In this document: positions 1 to 8,641 of the stretch, piece by piece | Numbering within the stretch: position 1 is the stretch's first letter | How the letters are laid out: each line of letters begins with the position of its first letter | NCBI GenBank assembly: GCA_051252415.1 | Contig: JBPOGA010000014.1 | Span: forward strand, 35,709 to 99,708 | Direction of reading: 5' to 3' | From: JBPOFY01 sp051252415 | GTDB taxonomy: Bacteria > Verrucomicrobiota > Verrucomicrobiia > Opitutales > Coraliomargaritaceae | Length of the DNA stretch: 64,000 nucleotides | Notes under the pieces: model-generated | Told to the model about the DNA's origin: nothing | The model's database searches: none | What the model saw: the letters and a program-made list of their open reading frames with translations, nothing else | Made by a program: the position numbers and the translations under genes

Positions 1-402
1 CGTAACATAAACGGTGCCCTCTTGACCAATAACACTGGAGTAATCGAGATTACCCTTTGCTTGTAGGCTCATCATGCCTTTGAGGAGGTAGAACATTGCC
101 ACCATGGCAACGAAGCCGATAACGGCAGCGATTAGGCTGCCAGAAAGAATAGAAAGACCGTTTTTTATGGCAGCTGCACCACCCCAGCCAAAAGCGAGGA
201 AGAACGCGCCCAAAGTCTGAGAGGAGAACAGTCCAATACCTGAGCCGTGATCCATATCGCCGACGTCCACGTCAAATCCACCATCAGAGTCGAATCCAAC
301 TAAAGTCAAAATCATCTGAATCACCACGACAGCCAATGAGAAGATGCCGATACCATAAAAAATCTGGAGTTCTCGGGATAAATTTGTGAACCAATCAATC
401 AT
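1..402 (-). CDS. NfeD/YuaF-like membrane protein, C-terminus cut by window edge
   Basis: The first 134 codons of a gene that runs off the left edge; the start codon is at 400-402. The visible part has a hydrophobic helix near residues 15-37, an acidic, Asp-rich, His-containing loop (about 41-52), and two more membrane segments (about 60-83 and 86-108). It ends in the start of what looks like a beta-rich soluble domain (Val-Ile-Gly-Gln-Glu-Gly-Thr-Val), as in the OB-fold of NfeD/YuaF proteins. In that family such proteins are usually encoded next to a flotillin-like gene and act in membrane-domain organisation. The partner would lie outside this window, so the assignment is by topology and motif only. 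Confidence 0.6.
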   Translation of the reverse strand, partial: MIDWFTNLSRELQIFYGIGIFSLAVVVIQMILTLVGFDSDGGFDVDVGDMDHGSGIGLFSSQTLGAFFLAFGWGGAAAIKNGLSILSGSLIAAVIGFVAMVAMFYLLKGMMSLQAKGNLDYSSVIGQEGTVYVT

Positions 403-887
403 TACTTTGTAGGGGCTAGGGTTACCATTAAGACGAAAACCCAATCTGCGGACAAGCAGATCCTAACGCAAGAGAAAACCAAGAAAAACCTCCCAATAAA
501 CACCTATTTCAATAGGCAGGAAACAGATTAAGCAGCCATATTGACTAATCTTAAGGATACCACACAACGTAAAATTGACAAGGAATAGCTCAGAGGCGGA
601 CATTTAAGATTAGCGACAGCACGTTTGAAAAAAATAACACTATCAACGATTTAAAGACGGCTCATCGTTGATTATGGGGAAGTGCGAGGTGTTGTAGCAC
701 GTGCTTCCCGCAGGGAGCGCGCGGATCGCAGAGGAGTTCGCTAAATAATGCCACGCGCTCGATGCTACGCATAGAAGCACGTGCTACAATTTCGGATGTG
801 CCACCATCCGTAGTTGGAGAAAAAGATTATGAAGCAGGAGGAAATGACGGTTTGCGCTTTCGCCGATGCCACTTAAACACATACATC
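403..887. other. intergenic region with palindromic repeat
   Basis: 485 bases without a convincing gene, between two divergently read genes. The first 280 bases are AT-rich and should hold both promoters, but I cannot pick one confidently. The right half holds the inverted repeat described separately. Confidence 0.6.
692..789. repeat. 98-bp palindromic element with perfect 16-bp arms
   Basis: The arms TTGTAGCACGTGCTTC (692-707) and GAAGCACGTGCTACAA (774-789) are exact reverse complements around a 66-base interior. Each arm contains the self-palindrome GCACGTGC. The right half resembles a sequence near 39724-39764, so this is a dispersed element rather than a gene-specific operator. It sits about 100 bases upstream of the nucleotidyltransferase start. 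Confidence 0.75.
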
Positions 888-1793
888 ATGCAACCGACTC
901 TTCTTATCCTCGCTGCCGGAATGGGTAGCCGCTACGGCGGCCTGAAACAATTGGATCCAATGGGACCGAACGGTGAAACCGTGCTCGACTACTCCGTTTA
1001 TGACGCAATCCGTGCTGGATTTGGCAAAGTCGTGTTTGTGATTCGTCGCGATTTCGCGGATGCATTTAAGTCAGCGGTTGGTGATAAATTTGTAGACCGC
1101 ATCGAGGTCGCCTACGCCTTTCAAGAGCTGACGGATCTCCCCGAGGGGTTCTCTGTGCCCGAGGGGCGCGAAAAGCCATGGGGCACTGCACATGCGGTGC
1201 GCGCAGCACGCAACGATATCGACACACCCTTTGCGGTGATCAATGCGGATGACTTTTATGGCCAAGATGCTTACAAGCAGCTAGCGGAGTATTTCAACTC
1301 TAGCAAAGATGAACCTGAGCTCCGCACCTGCATGGTCGGCTATCGCCTCGATAATACACTCTCAGAGCATGGCACGGTGAACCGTGGACTATGCCTCGTT
1401 GAGAATGGCTCACTACGAGGTGTAGAAGAGCATAGCGTGATCGCCAAAGGCGAAGACGGCGTAATTCGCGGCAGCGATTTGACCAACAAGCGTGTAGACA
1501 TTAAAGCAGACGCGATCGTCTCGATGAATTTCTGGGGCTTCAGCCCTGCGTTGTTTGCCACACTTGAGGCGCACTTCGTAGAGTTCCTCGAAGCGCACGG
1601 CCAAGAGGAAAAATCCGAGTGCTATATTCCAACCGTGATCGACGAATTGATTAAGTCCGAGCAAACCGACTGCGCCGTAATCGAAACCAGCGGCGAATGG
1701 TTTGGAGTAACCTACCCCGATGATAAACCTTTCGTCCAAGCGAGTATTCAGGCATTGATTGCCGCGGGTGAATACCCCGCAAGTTTGAGTTAA
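888..1793 (+). CDS. NDP-sugar nucleotidyltransferase family protein
   Basis: A 301-residue sugar-1-phosphate nucleotidylyltransferase-like enzyme. It opens directly with the family signature: Leu-Ala-Ala-Gly-Met-Gly-Ser-Arg-Tyr-Gly-Gly followed by Lys-Gln-Leu, then a Rossmann-type core with Asn-Ala-Asp-Asp near residue 118. I start it at 888 because that codon is just before the first beta strand; the frame is open further upstream, but there it runs through a palindromic repeat and codes for unrelated residues. The family joins a sugar phosphate to an NTP for envelope polysaccharide synthesis; the sugar cannot be told from sequence alone. No neighbour fixes the pathway. Confidence 0.8.
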   Translation: MQPTLLILAAGMGSRYGGLKQLDPMGPNGETVLDYSVYDAIRAGFGKVVFVIRRDFADAFKSAVGDKFVDRIEVAYAFQELTDLPEGFSVPEGREKPWGTAHAVRAARNDIDTPFAVINADDFYGQDAYKQLAEYFNSSKDEPELRTCMVGYRLDNTLSEHGTVNRGLCLVENGSLRGVEEHSVIAKGEDGVIRGSDLTNKRVDIKADAIVSMNFWGFSPALFATLEAHFVEFLEAHGQEEKSECYIPTVIDELIKSEQTDCAVIETSGEWFGVTYPDDKPFVQASIQALIAAGEYPASLS

Positions 1794-1897
1794 GCGGGCT
1801 GTAGTGAGTTTTTAGCCACGGATGCGCGTAGAAGACCCCTCCGTCTTAGACAAGCTAAGGCTCCTCGCCGAGGGGGGATTGTGTACAAGTAATCAGC

Positions 1898-1978
1898 GTA
1901 GTCGGGTTGGCTTTAGCCGCCCGTCATTTTCAGCATGTTGGCGTTGTGCTGTCGGGCGGCTAAAGCCAACCCGACTAC
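1898..1978. repeat. perfect 26-bp inverted repeat, 29-base loop
   Basis: Positions 1898-1923 are exactly reverse-complementary to 1953-1978. The long stem lies between two convergent genes and is not followed by a T-run, so it is not a classical terminator; a repetitive extragenic palindrome or small non-autonomous mobile element is more likely. Confidence 0.8.
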
Positions 1979-2000
1979 TTCCCCCTAAGTGCAATGAAAC

Positions 2001-2030
2001 ATAAAAAGCGGCTCATTGCTGAGCCGATTT
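2001..2030. terminator. probable bidirectional rho-independent terminator
   Basis: Stem CGGCTCA (2009-2015) pairs with TGAGCCG (2020-2026) around a four-base loop. An A-run lies on the left (T-run on the minus strand) and ATTTT on the right. It is placed to end the minus-strand DUF4126 gene and could also serve the plus-strand nucleotidyltransferase. Confidence 0.7.
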
Positions 2031-2054
2031 TGTAAAAGTTTGAGTCTATAAGAA

Positions 2055-2690
2055 CTATGTCGAGGCCTCTTGAGGCTCGGGGCCATCCTTATTATCCCCG
2101 CGGCGCTTGAAGAAGCGGAAGATGGTGCGAAGGACAAAATAAAGTAGGAAGATCACCAAGATGCCTGCGAGGAGAGGAATCAAGATCGCGAGTCCTGCGG
2201 TAAGTATTGAACCACCGAGCTCAGCGGTTGAGATGACTGGATTACCAATACCACCGGTCGTGGCGGTCGATGTGCCACGCGTGATTACGGATGCGCCTTG
2301 GACGAGGCCGGCGGTGCCACCACCCATGATTGCTGCAGCAGCCCACTTAATAGAACCGTCTCCGATGAAATCAGGCATTAATTCGCCGGAAATAAAGGTG
2401 CCGGCAATCACAGCTGCCGGAGTCGCAATCGAATCTAGCGCATTATCAAGCCAAGGGATGTAATAACTTCCGATCTCAAGCACAGTCGCGATACCCAATG
2501 CAATTGTCGCCATATCGCTACCAAGCCAGTGATGCTCACCTAGAAGCTCCTGCACGTTGAAGTTCATCAACAGCTCTGTCTCATATCCTGTATTTGCTGC
2601 GAGACTCGCTATAAACAGAGGAACAAAGACACGAAAACCGCAGGCCGCCGCTAATCCGACCCCTGCAAATATTGCTAACATTTCATTCAT
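2055..2690 (-). CDS. DUF4126 family membrane protein
   Basis: A 211-residue, very hydrophobic protein rich in Gly and Ala. It starts with a membrane helix containing the family-like Ala-Cys-Gly-Phe-Arg-Val-Phe-Val-Pro stretch, followed by Trp-Leu-Asp-Asn near residue 80 and further membrane segments. The C-terminus is a charged cytoplasmic tail (Phe-Lys-Arg-Arg onward). The pattern matches DUF4126, whose function is unknown. It stands alone and reads into the terminator at 2001-2030. Confidence 0.75.
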   Translation of the reverse strand: MNEMLAIFAGVGLAAACGFRVFVPLFIASLAANTGYETELLMNFNVQELLGEHHWLGSDMATIALGIATVLEIGSYYIPWLDNALDSIATPAAVIAGTFISGELMPDFIGDGSIKWAAAAIMGGGTAGLVQGASVITRGTSTATTGGIGNPVISTAELGGSILTAGLAILIPLLAGILVIFLLYFVLRTIFRFFKRRGDNKDGPEPQEAST

Positions 2691-2764
2691 AACAAATAAC
2701 TAGTGTAAGCGATATGACCCGCGGTGGAAGCATAGAGTTCCAATCTAAATCAGTGCAACAATGC

Positions 2765-5725
2765 CTAATTCGCCTCAATCTTCGCAGCTTCTACGATTTT
2801 TGCATAGATCTCGTCGACTGGCATTTGCGCCAGTTCACGGGTCGAAATACGGGCAGTATTGAGCACTGGAAGGCTTTCAAGGGACTCCGAAAGACAGACG
2901 TCTCGGTTGGCTTCTACCTCCTCGACGCGGTCGATTGGCGTAAAGTGCGGCGCTGAGTTAAGAACATGCGGGTGCTCTTTAACCAACTTGATAATTGCAG
3001 TCACTGCATCGGCAAAACGATCGAGCTCTGCCTTGGTGTAACTTTCGGTCGGCTCAATCATGAGGCCGAGCGGTTCGGGCCATGCAACGGTTGGTGCGTG
3101 GAAACCAAAATCGAGGAAGAGTTTACCAATACGCGGTGCGGCATCGGTCTTACGCAGGCCAACGGATTCTAGTGCGCCAAAGTCTTCTGGCTTCAATGTG
3201 AGAATAAACTCATGCATGCGTGGCTCACTATCGGAACCTGCAGGGAGCGTCGCATAGTCGTCTTCCATTTGCTTGTGCAAGTAGCGCGCACTGAGCACAG
3301 CCATAGCTGACATACGGCGCACACCTTCGCGGCCAAGACGTAGCAAATATGTGTAACAACGCACCTTGTGAGCGAAATTCCCCCAGTGGCGGTGGAAGGA
3401 GCCAATTGATTTCTCAGGTTTGACTGGGCGGTAGAGCTCACCGTCGAACTCAATTTGATGGCCGGGCAGATATGGCAGCAGCAATTCGCTGACAGCTACC
3501 ATGGCATCCCCAGGACCACCGCCACCGTGTGGGATCGTCCAGGTCTTATGGAGATTGTTATGCACCGCATCCACGCCAAGCGCGCCAAGATCAACCCAGC
3601 CAGCAATAGCATTCATGTTTGCACCGTCCATATATACGAGGCCACCAGCATTGTGGATCTTCTCTGCAATTTCCTTAAAGGAGGTTTCAAAAATACCGCT
3701 GGTATTCGGATTGGTGATCATGATGCCCGCAATACGGTTGCCGTATTCTTCGATACGACGATCGAGGTCCTCATTCAACACGCGACCAGCGACATCGGCA
3801 TCAAGGTAAACGATCTTACCCTTCTTACCTGCGAAGCCAGCCATCGTTGCAGTTGCGAAGTTGGTGCCGTGCGCGGAACGCGGGATGAGCACAACGTCGC
3901 GCACTTCGCCGCGGTCACGGTGATAGGCTTGAAAGAGTTTCAGACCAACGAGTTCGCCTTGCGCACCGGCAAGTGGCTGTGTAGTGACACCGGGGAGGCC
4001 TGTGATCTTTTTAAACCACTCTTGTGTTTCGTGCAACACATAGAGACAGCCTTGCGCATCTTCAATCGGCGCCTGTGGGTGCACGTCGGTGAAACCTGAA
4101 AGCCCAGCCGCCCAGTCGTTGACGAGCGGGTTGTATTTCATGGTGCAGGAACCGAGTGGGTAACATCCATCGTCGGGGCTGACATTAAGATCGCCGAGCT
4201 TAGTGTAATATTGAATCACTTCGTCCGCAGGGTAGCTTGGCAAGCCTGGAGCCGTTGCGCGTAGCACTGCCTCTGGAGTAGACGGCAACGGTGATACGTT
4301 CGATCCAGCAGCACCGAAGAGCCCAGAAAAGACTTCCACCAAGGCTGTCAGATCCTGTTCACGATTGGAGAAAGAAAGCTTAAGCAAGTGACGGTCGCCA
4401 GCGATGCGATCGGAAACATCGGCACCAGCGAGGACACCTTTATCGCGAGCCGCACTTAAGACGTCTGCTGATGATTTCGACAAGGACAGTGTCACTTCGT
4501 GAAAGCTGACACTGCCTGGAAATGCGAGCTCGACGCCTTCGAATGCTGTCAATGCCGACACCGCATTGGCGAGCCTCGTGCGCATCGTGGAAAGAATTGC
4601 CTTTAGACCTGTATCACCACGCTCAAGCAGTGCAGCGCCGACAAGCGTGGCCACAAAGGCTTGATTAGAGCAGATATTGGACGTGGCTTTGTCTTTGCGA
4701 ATGTGTTGCTCGCGCGTCGACAACACCCCGACTCGACACTCACGCCCCGAGCTATCTTTTGCTTTACCGATGAAGCGGCCAGGAGCGGCACGCACGCCGT
4801 TACGGTCTTTTGCTGAAAAACGCACACCGAACAAACCAAGGCCTGGGCCACCGAAATTCGGCGCCAATGCTAGGTGGTGAGCTTCGCCGACGATAATATC
4901 GACGCCCTTCTCGCCAAACTCCGAAGGTGGCTTTAGGCCGCCATCTGTCAGTAAAAGTGGATCAATCACGGCAACTGATTTCACGCCCGCCTCCGCAGCG
5001 AATTGAGTTAGTTCGTCAACTGATTCAATCAGGCCAAAAGTATTTACATGCGGGAAAACGATCACTGCCAAGCGATCCGCAGCAGCTCCTGCGACTGCCT
5101 TCAAAGCTTCGATATCGATGCAGCCCGTCGCGACATCTGCAGGCACACGGATGATTTCAACTTCAGTTTCTTCGGCGAGCGTAGCCAGGACTTCCAAATC
5201 TCCCGGATACAGTGTATCGGGAACGATCGCGGCACTTTTACCACGGCTCATACGAATCGCGGCACAAATGCCTTCGAAAATGGATGTTGAGCGGTCGTAG
5301 AGCGATGCATTCACCGCTTCAAAGCCTGTCAACCGTGCCATCGAGCATTGATAAATCCAGTGGGCGAGCAATGTGCCCTGGCTGAGCTCTGGTTGATACG
5401 GCGTGTAAGCCGTTGTCATATTACGAATATCGCAGACCGGGCCAATTACAGGCGAGGGCTCTAGGTCGAGAACGCCGTCTCCCAAGAAGCTGGTGCCGAC
5501 CTTGTTCTTTTCAGAAATTTCCTGCAACCGTGCCTTGAGCACTTCATAATCAAGTTCATCAGGCAGGTCAGGTGCCTCTGCAAACAGCACATCTGAAGGG
5601 ATATGGTCGAACAGCTCCTTAAAGGAACCTTTACCGATCGTCGCAAGCATCTGCTCGATATCAGCATCAGTTGCTGGAATGTAGTGGCGTGCTTGTTCAC
5701 GCAGTTCGATTGATGGACTGGACAT
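2765..5725 (-). CDS. gcvP: glycine decarboxylase P-protein, GcvPA-GcvPB fusion
   Basis: A 986-residue P-protein of the glycine cleavage system. It uses PLP to decarboxylate glycine and passes the aminomethyl group to lipoylated GcvH. Residues 1 to about 460 resemble the GcvPA subunit (Tyr-Ile-Pro-Ala-Thr-Asp start, Ser-Gln-Gly-Thr-Leu). Residues from about 480 resemble GcvPB, with the Leu-Gly-Ser-Cys-Thr-Met-Lys-Tyr-Asn-Pro motif. The PLP lysine is Lys727 in His-Lys-Thr-Trp, followed by the Gly-rich Pro-His-Gly-Gly-Gly-Gly loop. The start at 5725 matches the family; the frame stays open about 26 codons further but without family-like sequence. It is divergent from gcvT. No gcvH or lipoamide dehydrogenase gene lies in the window. 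Confidence 0.95.
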   Translation of the reverse strand: MSSPSIELREQARHYIPATDADIEQMLATIGKGSFKELFDHIPSDVLFAEAPDLPDELDYEVLKARLQEISEKNKVGTSFLGDGVLDLEPSPVIGPVCDIRNMTTAYTPYQPELSQGTLLAHWIYQCSMARLTGFEAVNASLYDRSTSIFEGICAAIRMSRGKSAAIVPDTLYPGDLEVLATLAEETEVEIIRVPADVATGCIDIEALKAVAGAAADRLAVIVFPHVNTFGLIESVDELTQFAAEAGVKSVAVIDPLLLTDGGLKPPSEFGEKGVDIIVGEAHHLALAPNFGGPGLGLFGVRFSAKDRNGVRAAPGRFIGKAKDSSGRECRVGVLSTREQHIRKDKATSNICSNQAFVATLVGAALLERGDTGLKAILSTMRTRLANAVSALTAFEGVELAFPGSVSFHEVTLSLSKSSADVLSAARDKGVLAGADVSDRIAGDRHLLKLSFSNREQDLTALVEVFSGLFGAAGSNVSPLPSTPEAVLRATAPGLPSYPADEVIQYYTKLGDLNVSPDDGCYPLGSCTMKYNPLVNDWAAGLSGFTDVHPQAPIEDAQGCLYVLHETQEWFKKITGLPGVTTQPLAGAQGELVGLKLFQAYHRDRGEVRDVVLIPRSAHGTNFATATMAGFAGKKGKIVYLDADVAGRVLNEDLDRRIEEYGNRIAGIMITNPNTSGIFETSFKEIAEKIHNAGGLVYMDGANMNAIAGWVDLGALGVDAVHNNLHKTWTIPHGGGGPGDAMVAVSELLLPYLPGHQIEFDGELYRPVKPEKSIGSFHRHWGNFAHKVRCYTYLLRLGREGVRRMSAMAVLSARYLHKQMEDDYATLPAGSDSEPRMHEFILTLKPEDFGALESVGLRKTDAAPRIGKLFLDFGFHAPTVAWPEPLGLMIEPTESYTKAELDRFADAVTAIIKLVKEHPHVLNSAPHFTPIDRVEEVEANRDVCLSESLESLPVLNTARISTRELAQMPVDEIYAKIVEAAKIEAN

Positions 5726-5882
5726 TGGAATGATACGATTCGGTGAAAATTGTAACTGCCTAGTCAAATAATGATTTAGGCGCATTAGTTGATTGCCAGA
5801 CAAAGCTTGTCTTATTGCATCGCAAGTATCTTTGCACGAAATCCGATAATTTAATCGTTAAAGACGCACCTACCGACATCCG

Positions 5883-6965
5883 ATGCTAGAAATCCCACTT
5901 CATAACTTCCACGCCGAACAAGGCGCACGTTTCGTAAATTTTGGTGGCTGGAACATGCCAGTCCAATACACCAGCATCCTTGAGGAGCATAAGGCGGTGC
6001 GCACTGCGGCCGGTCTTTTCGATGTCAGCCATATGGGAGAGTTCCACGTGCATGGTGCTGATGCGGCAGAATTCCTGGATCGCCTCGTCGTCAATGCGGT
6101 CGCGAAAGCACCTATCGGCAAGGCAGTTTACTCTCCAATGTGCGCAAGCGACGGTGGCGTAGTTGATGATTTAATCGTCTACCGTACGGGAGAAGATGAC
6201 TTTTTGGTCTGTGTGAATGCGAGTAACATTGAGAAGGACTTTGGCTGGTTTCTAAAGCAAGCCGAGCGCTGGGGCCTCGCGGTGGAGATCGAAGATCACT
6301 CGGATGAATATGCCCTACTCGCGCTACAAGGCCCAAAGGCTGAGGCAATTTTACTAGCGATTGGCCTCAAAGAGGTCGCAGAAATCAAGCGCTTCTGGCA
6401 CAAGCTCGTCACTTTCTCTGGCGAGAAGATACGCGTTTGCCGCACTGGCTACACAGGTGAAGATGGTTTTGAAATCTACAGTTCACCCAAAGCTGCGGAG
6501 CAACTTGCCAAACAAATCGTCGCGCATGGCCAGCCACTCGGCCTGAAGCTGTGCGGCCTCGGCTCGCGTGATAGCCTGCGCCTCGAAGCTGGCTTACCAT
6601 TGTATGGACACGAACTCAGCGATACAATCACCCCGCTTGAAGCGAGCCTCGACTGGACAGTGAAGCTGAATAAGGAAGACTTTATTGGTAAAAACGCCCT
6701 GACTGAACAGAAAGAGAACGGAGTGCCCAATAGAGTGCTACACTTTAAGCTCGAAGGTCGGCGTATCGCTCGCGAAGGCACGCCTGTTGTAAATCAGGAA
6801 GGTGCGGAGGTAGGCAAAGTGCTCTCGGGCACGCTCTCTCCAATGATCAATTGCCCCATCGGCAGTGCGATTATCAAGAGCGATTCCCTAAACACTCCTC
6901 TTTTCGTGGATCTACGTGGAAACAAAATCCCGCTCGAAACCGCGAAACCTCCGCTGCACAAGTAA
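5883..6965 (+). CDS. gcvT: aminomethyltransferase, glycine cleavage T-protein
   Basis: A 360-residue T-protein that moves the methylene group from aminomethyl-lipoyl GcvH to tetrahydrofolate, releasing ammonia. Recognisable blocks are Phe-Gly-Gly-Trp-Asn-Met-Pro-Val-Gln-Tyr near the start, Asp-Val-Ser-His-Met-Gly, Val-Val-Asp-Asp-Leu with the conserved Asp, Arg-Thr-Gly-Tyr-Thr-Gly-Glu-Asp-Gly-Phe-Glu, and Ser-Arg-Asp-Ser-Leu-Arg-Leu-Glu-Ala-Gly. The length is normal. It is divergent from gcvP with about 157 bases between the start codons, so both genes could be controlled from one short region; I see no glycine riboswitch there. Confidence 0.95.
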   Translation: MLEIPLHNFHAEQGARFVNFGGWNMPVQYTSILEEHKAVRTAAGLFDVSHMGEFHVHGADAAEFLDRLVVNAVAKAPIGKAVYSPMCASDGGVVDDLIVYRTGEDDFLVCVNASNIEKDFGWFLKQAERWGLAVEIEDHSDEYALLALQGPKAEAILLAIGLKEVAEIKRFWHKLVTFSGEKIRVCRTGYTGEDGFEIYSSPKAAEQLAKQIVAHGQPLGLKLCGLGSRDSLRLEAGLPLYGHELSDTITPLEASLDWTVKLNKEDFIGKNALTEQKENGVPNRVLHFKLEGRRIAREGTPVVNQEGAEVGKVLSGTLSPMINCPIGSAIIKSDSLNTPLFVDLRGNKIPLETAKPPLHK

Positions 6966-6980
6966 GCTAAGCTAAGATGG

Positions 6981-7424
6981 TCACTCTGACTTAGTATACT
7001 CGGGGGTTAATAAGTAGTGCTCAATCAATTCTGCCATGCTAACGGAGCTCTTACTATGGCCAGGCAGGAAAACAATTATCTCGGCGGAATCTAGTGCTGA
7101 TTCTTTAACTGCGAGATTTGATGCCCATTCATAGCGGTCAAATCTAGACTTCCCAATCTCAGTGCCATTCAGTGGTGATGTGTAAATCTCTGTTTTTGAT
7201 ACTGAAAGGACGACACTCGCTATGCGTTCTTTTCTCTCGTCACTTTCGTAGAGAACAAACACTGCTTTCTTAGGCGTCTTTGATTCATTCCAAGTGATAG
7301 AATAATTATCCTGCCCTAAGAGGTTAATTTTTACTATTTCCTTAACCGAACCTAAGAGTGGAACCTCCGAATACACAGTTGAGCAGAAAAATAGAGTTAG
7401 AGAGATAATTGATGAGATTTTCAT
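6981..7424 (-). CDS. small secreted protein, last gene of the sigma operon
   Basis: A 147-residue protein I do not recognise. Residues 1-19 look like a signal peptide (Lys, then Ile-Ser-Leu-Thr-Leu-Phe-Phe-Cys, cleavage near Val-Tyr-Ser-Glu). The mature part is mixed alpha/beta and charged, with no obvious catalytic motif. It lies 42 bases after the HtrA-like gene and in the same direction, so it is probably the fourth gene of the ECF sigma operon. Its codon use looks slightly more AT-rich than its neighbours. It may be a periplasmic accessory of the pseudoprotease, but that is only inferred from position. Confidence 0.6.
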   Translation of the reverse strand: MKISSIISLTLFFCSTVYSEVPLLGSVKEIVKINLLGQDNYSITWNESKTPKKAVFVLYESDERKERIASVVLSVSKTEIYTSPLNGTEIGKSRFDRYEWASNLAVKESALDSAEIIVFLPGHSKSSVSMAELIEHYLLTPEYTKSE

Positions 7425-7466
7425 TCTGCTGCGAACAAGTGACTCACTCCACGGTGCCGAGAAAGC

Positions 7467-8630
7467 TTACTCCTCGTCAGACAAGACTGGTGTCTTTTTA
7501 TTATCCAGTTGCTCGGTGCGACGACTGAACTTATGGGACTTAGGCTCTCCTCCTGAAGTCCAATCAAAAAAGCCCTCTAGCTGGCTTTTATCACTGGCCT
7601 TTGCTGCTTGAGTTTCAGCTACATCAGATGCGGCGATAACGGCGTCTTTCTCTGGACGTGGCAGTGTTTTGACTGAAACCTCTAAAGGCTCGTCACCGCG
7701 AAGCACTTGAATTGATGCAAATTGATTCGCACGTGTGAAGAATACAGCGCCTGGCACATCCTCAACGCTTAAAATTTCGCGCCCACCAATTGATATCAGT
7801 CGATCACCCTCTTGAAGTCCTGCCAGCGCTGCTGGTGCTTCTTCGATGACTTTGGAGAGTGTCACTGCATGTGAATTATCATCATTGAGTAAACTCTTCA
7901 CCTCAAAACCCATCCAACTGTGAATGATGTGACCCGAAAACAGTAGATCGTCTCGCACACGCGCAAGTGCATCAGCAGGCAAACAATACGAACCGTCAAG
8001 ATCAGGCACTGAAGCGACCGTCATACCGATAAAGCGACCATTAATGTCTAGAATTGGGCAACCGCCCTGCCCCGCTTTGACAGAGATCGATGTGCGAATG
8101 TATTCAGTTGGAAAAATCTTATTACCTAACTTCTTTTCTGCGCCTGAGAAAATGCCCATTGCTGGCGATGGATCGAAATCGAGAGGGCATGATATAGCTA
8201 CAGCAATCGCACCCAGAGCGGGACGCTCGACAGTGGTATCAATGGCTATGATTGAAAAATTAGCTGGCGGCTGTATCACCTTAAGGACGGAAATATTAGT
8301 CAACCGATCATGGCCGACAGGTTCAGTGGCATAGGATTTACCTTGGTGCTCTACCCAGACACGGTCTGCCCCTGCTGCGCGGCTAGCACTGACTAGCACA
8401 TGACCTTCTTTGCTGATGAAGAAGCCTGTGCCGACGCGTAGCATGACCTGCTTTTTGCCATCCTTCTCAGGACCAGCATAGGCCGCCTTAACACGCACAA
8501 TTGCGCCCTTATTCTGCTCAAATACTTGAACCAGGCGCTGTTGGAGCGCTAAAGCATCAGCGGAGCTAGCTAAAGCTGACTGCACACAAACTACTGCGAA
8601 TACAAAGACCCGAACTAAACGAGATAGCAT
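7467..8630 (-). CDS. HtrA/DegP-like pseudoprotease with PDZ domain
   Basis: A 387-residue secreted protein with a signal peptide (about 1-21), a trypsin-fold domain (about 60-230) and a PDZ domain (about 240-325). The fold blocks align well with HtrA: Val-Gly-Thr-Gly-Phe-Phe-Ile-Ser-Lys-Glu-Gly, Ser-Val-Leu-Lys-Val, and Asp-Ile-Asn-Gly-Arg-Phe-Ile-Gly-Met. All three catalytic positions are changed: His to Ser83, Asp to Asn112, and the nucleophile Ser in Gly-Asn-Ser-Gly-Gly to Gly189 in Gly-Gln-Gly-Gly-Cys. It should therefore bind but not cut. It follows the membrane protein gene by 11 bases in the sigma operon, where HtrA-type proteases (such as MucD in Pseudomonas) are sometimes found. Confidence 0.85.
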   Translation of the reverse strand: MLSRLVRVFVFAVVCVQSALASSADALALQQRLVQVFEQNKGAIVRVKAAYAGPEKDGKKQVMLRVGTGFFISKEGHVLVSASRAAGADRVWVEHQGKSYATEPVGHDRLTNISVLKVIQPPANFSIIAIDTTVERPALGAIAVAISCPLDFDPSPAMGIFSGAEKKLGNKIFPTEYIRTSISVKAGQGGCPILDINGRFIGMTVASVPDLDGSYCLPADALARVRDDLLFSGHIIHSWMGFEVKSLLNDDNSHAVTLSKVIEEAPAALAGLQEGDRLISIGGREILSVEDVPGAVFFTRANQFASIQVLRGDEPLEVSVKTLPRPEKDAVIAASDVAETQAAKASDKSQLEGFFDWTSGGEPKSHKFSRRTEQLDNKKTPVLSDEE

Positions 8631-8641
8631 ATAAATAACCG

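Noticed and set aside
762..887. N-terminal extension of the nucleotidyltransferase
   Set aside because: The open frame passes through the palindromic repeat and codes for residues unlike the family; the conserved fold starts at 888.
5726..5882. Possible glycine riboswitch between gcvP and gcvT
   Set aside because: I looked for the conserved purine-rich core on both strands and did not find it.
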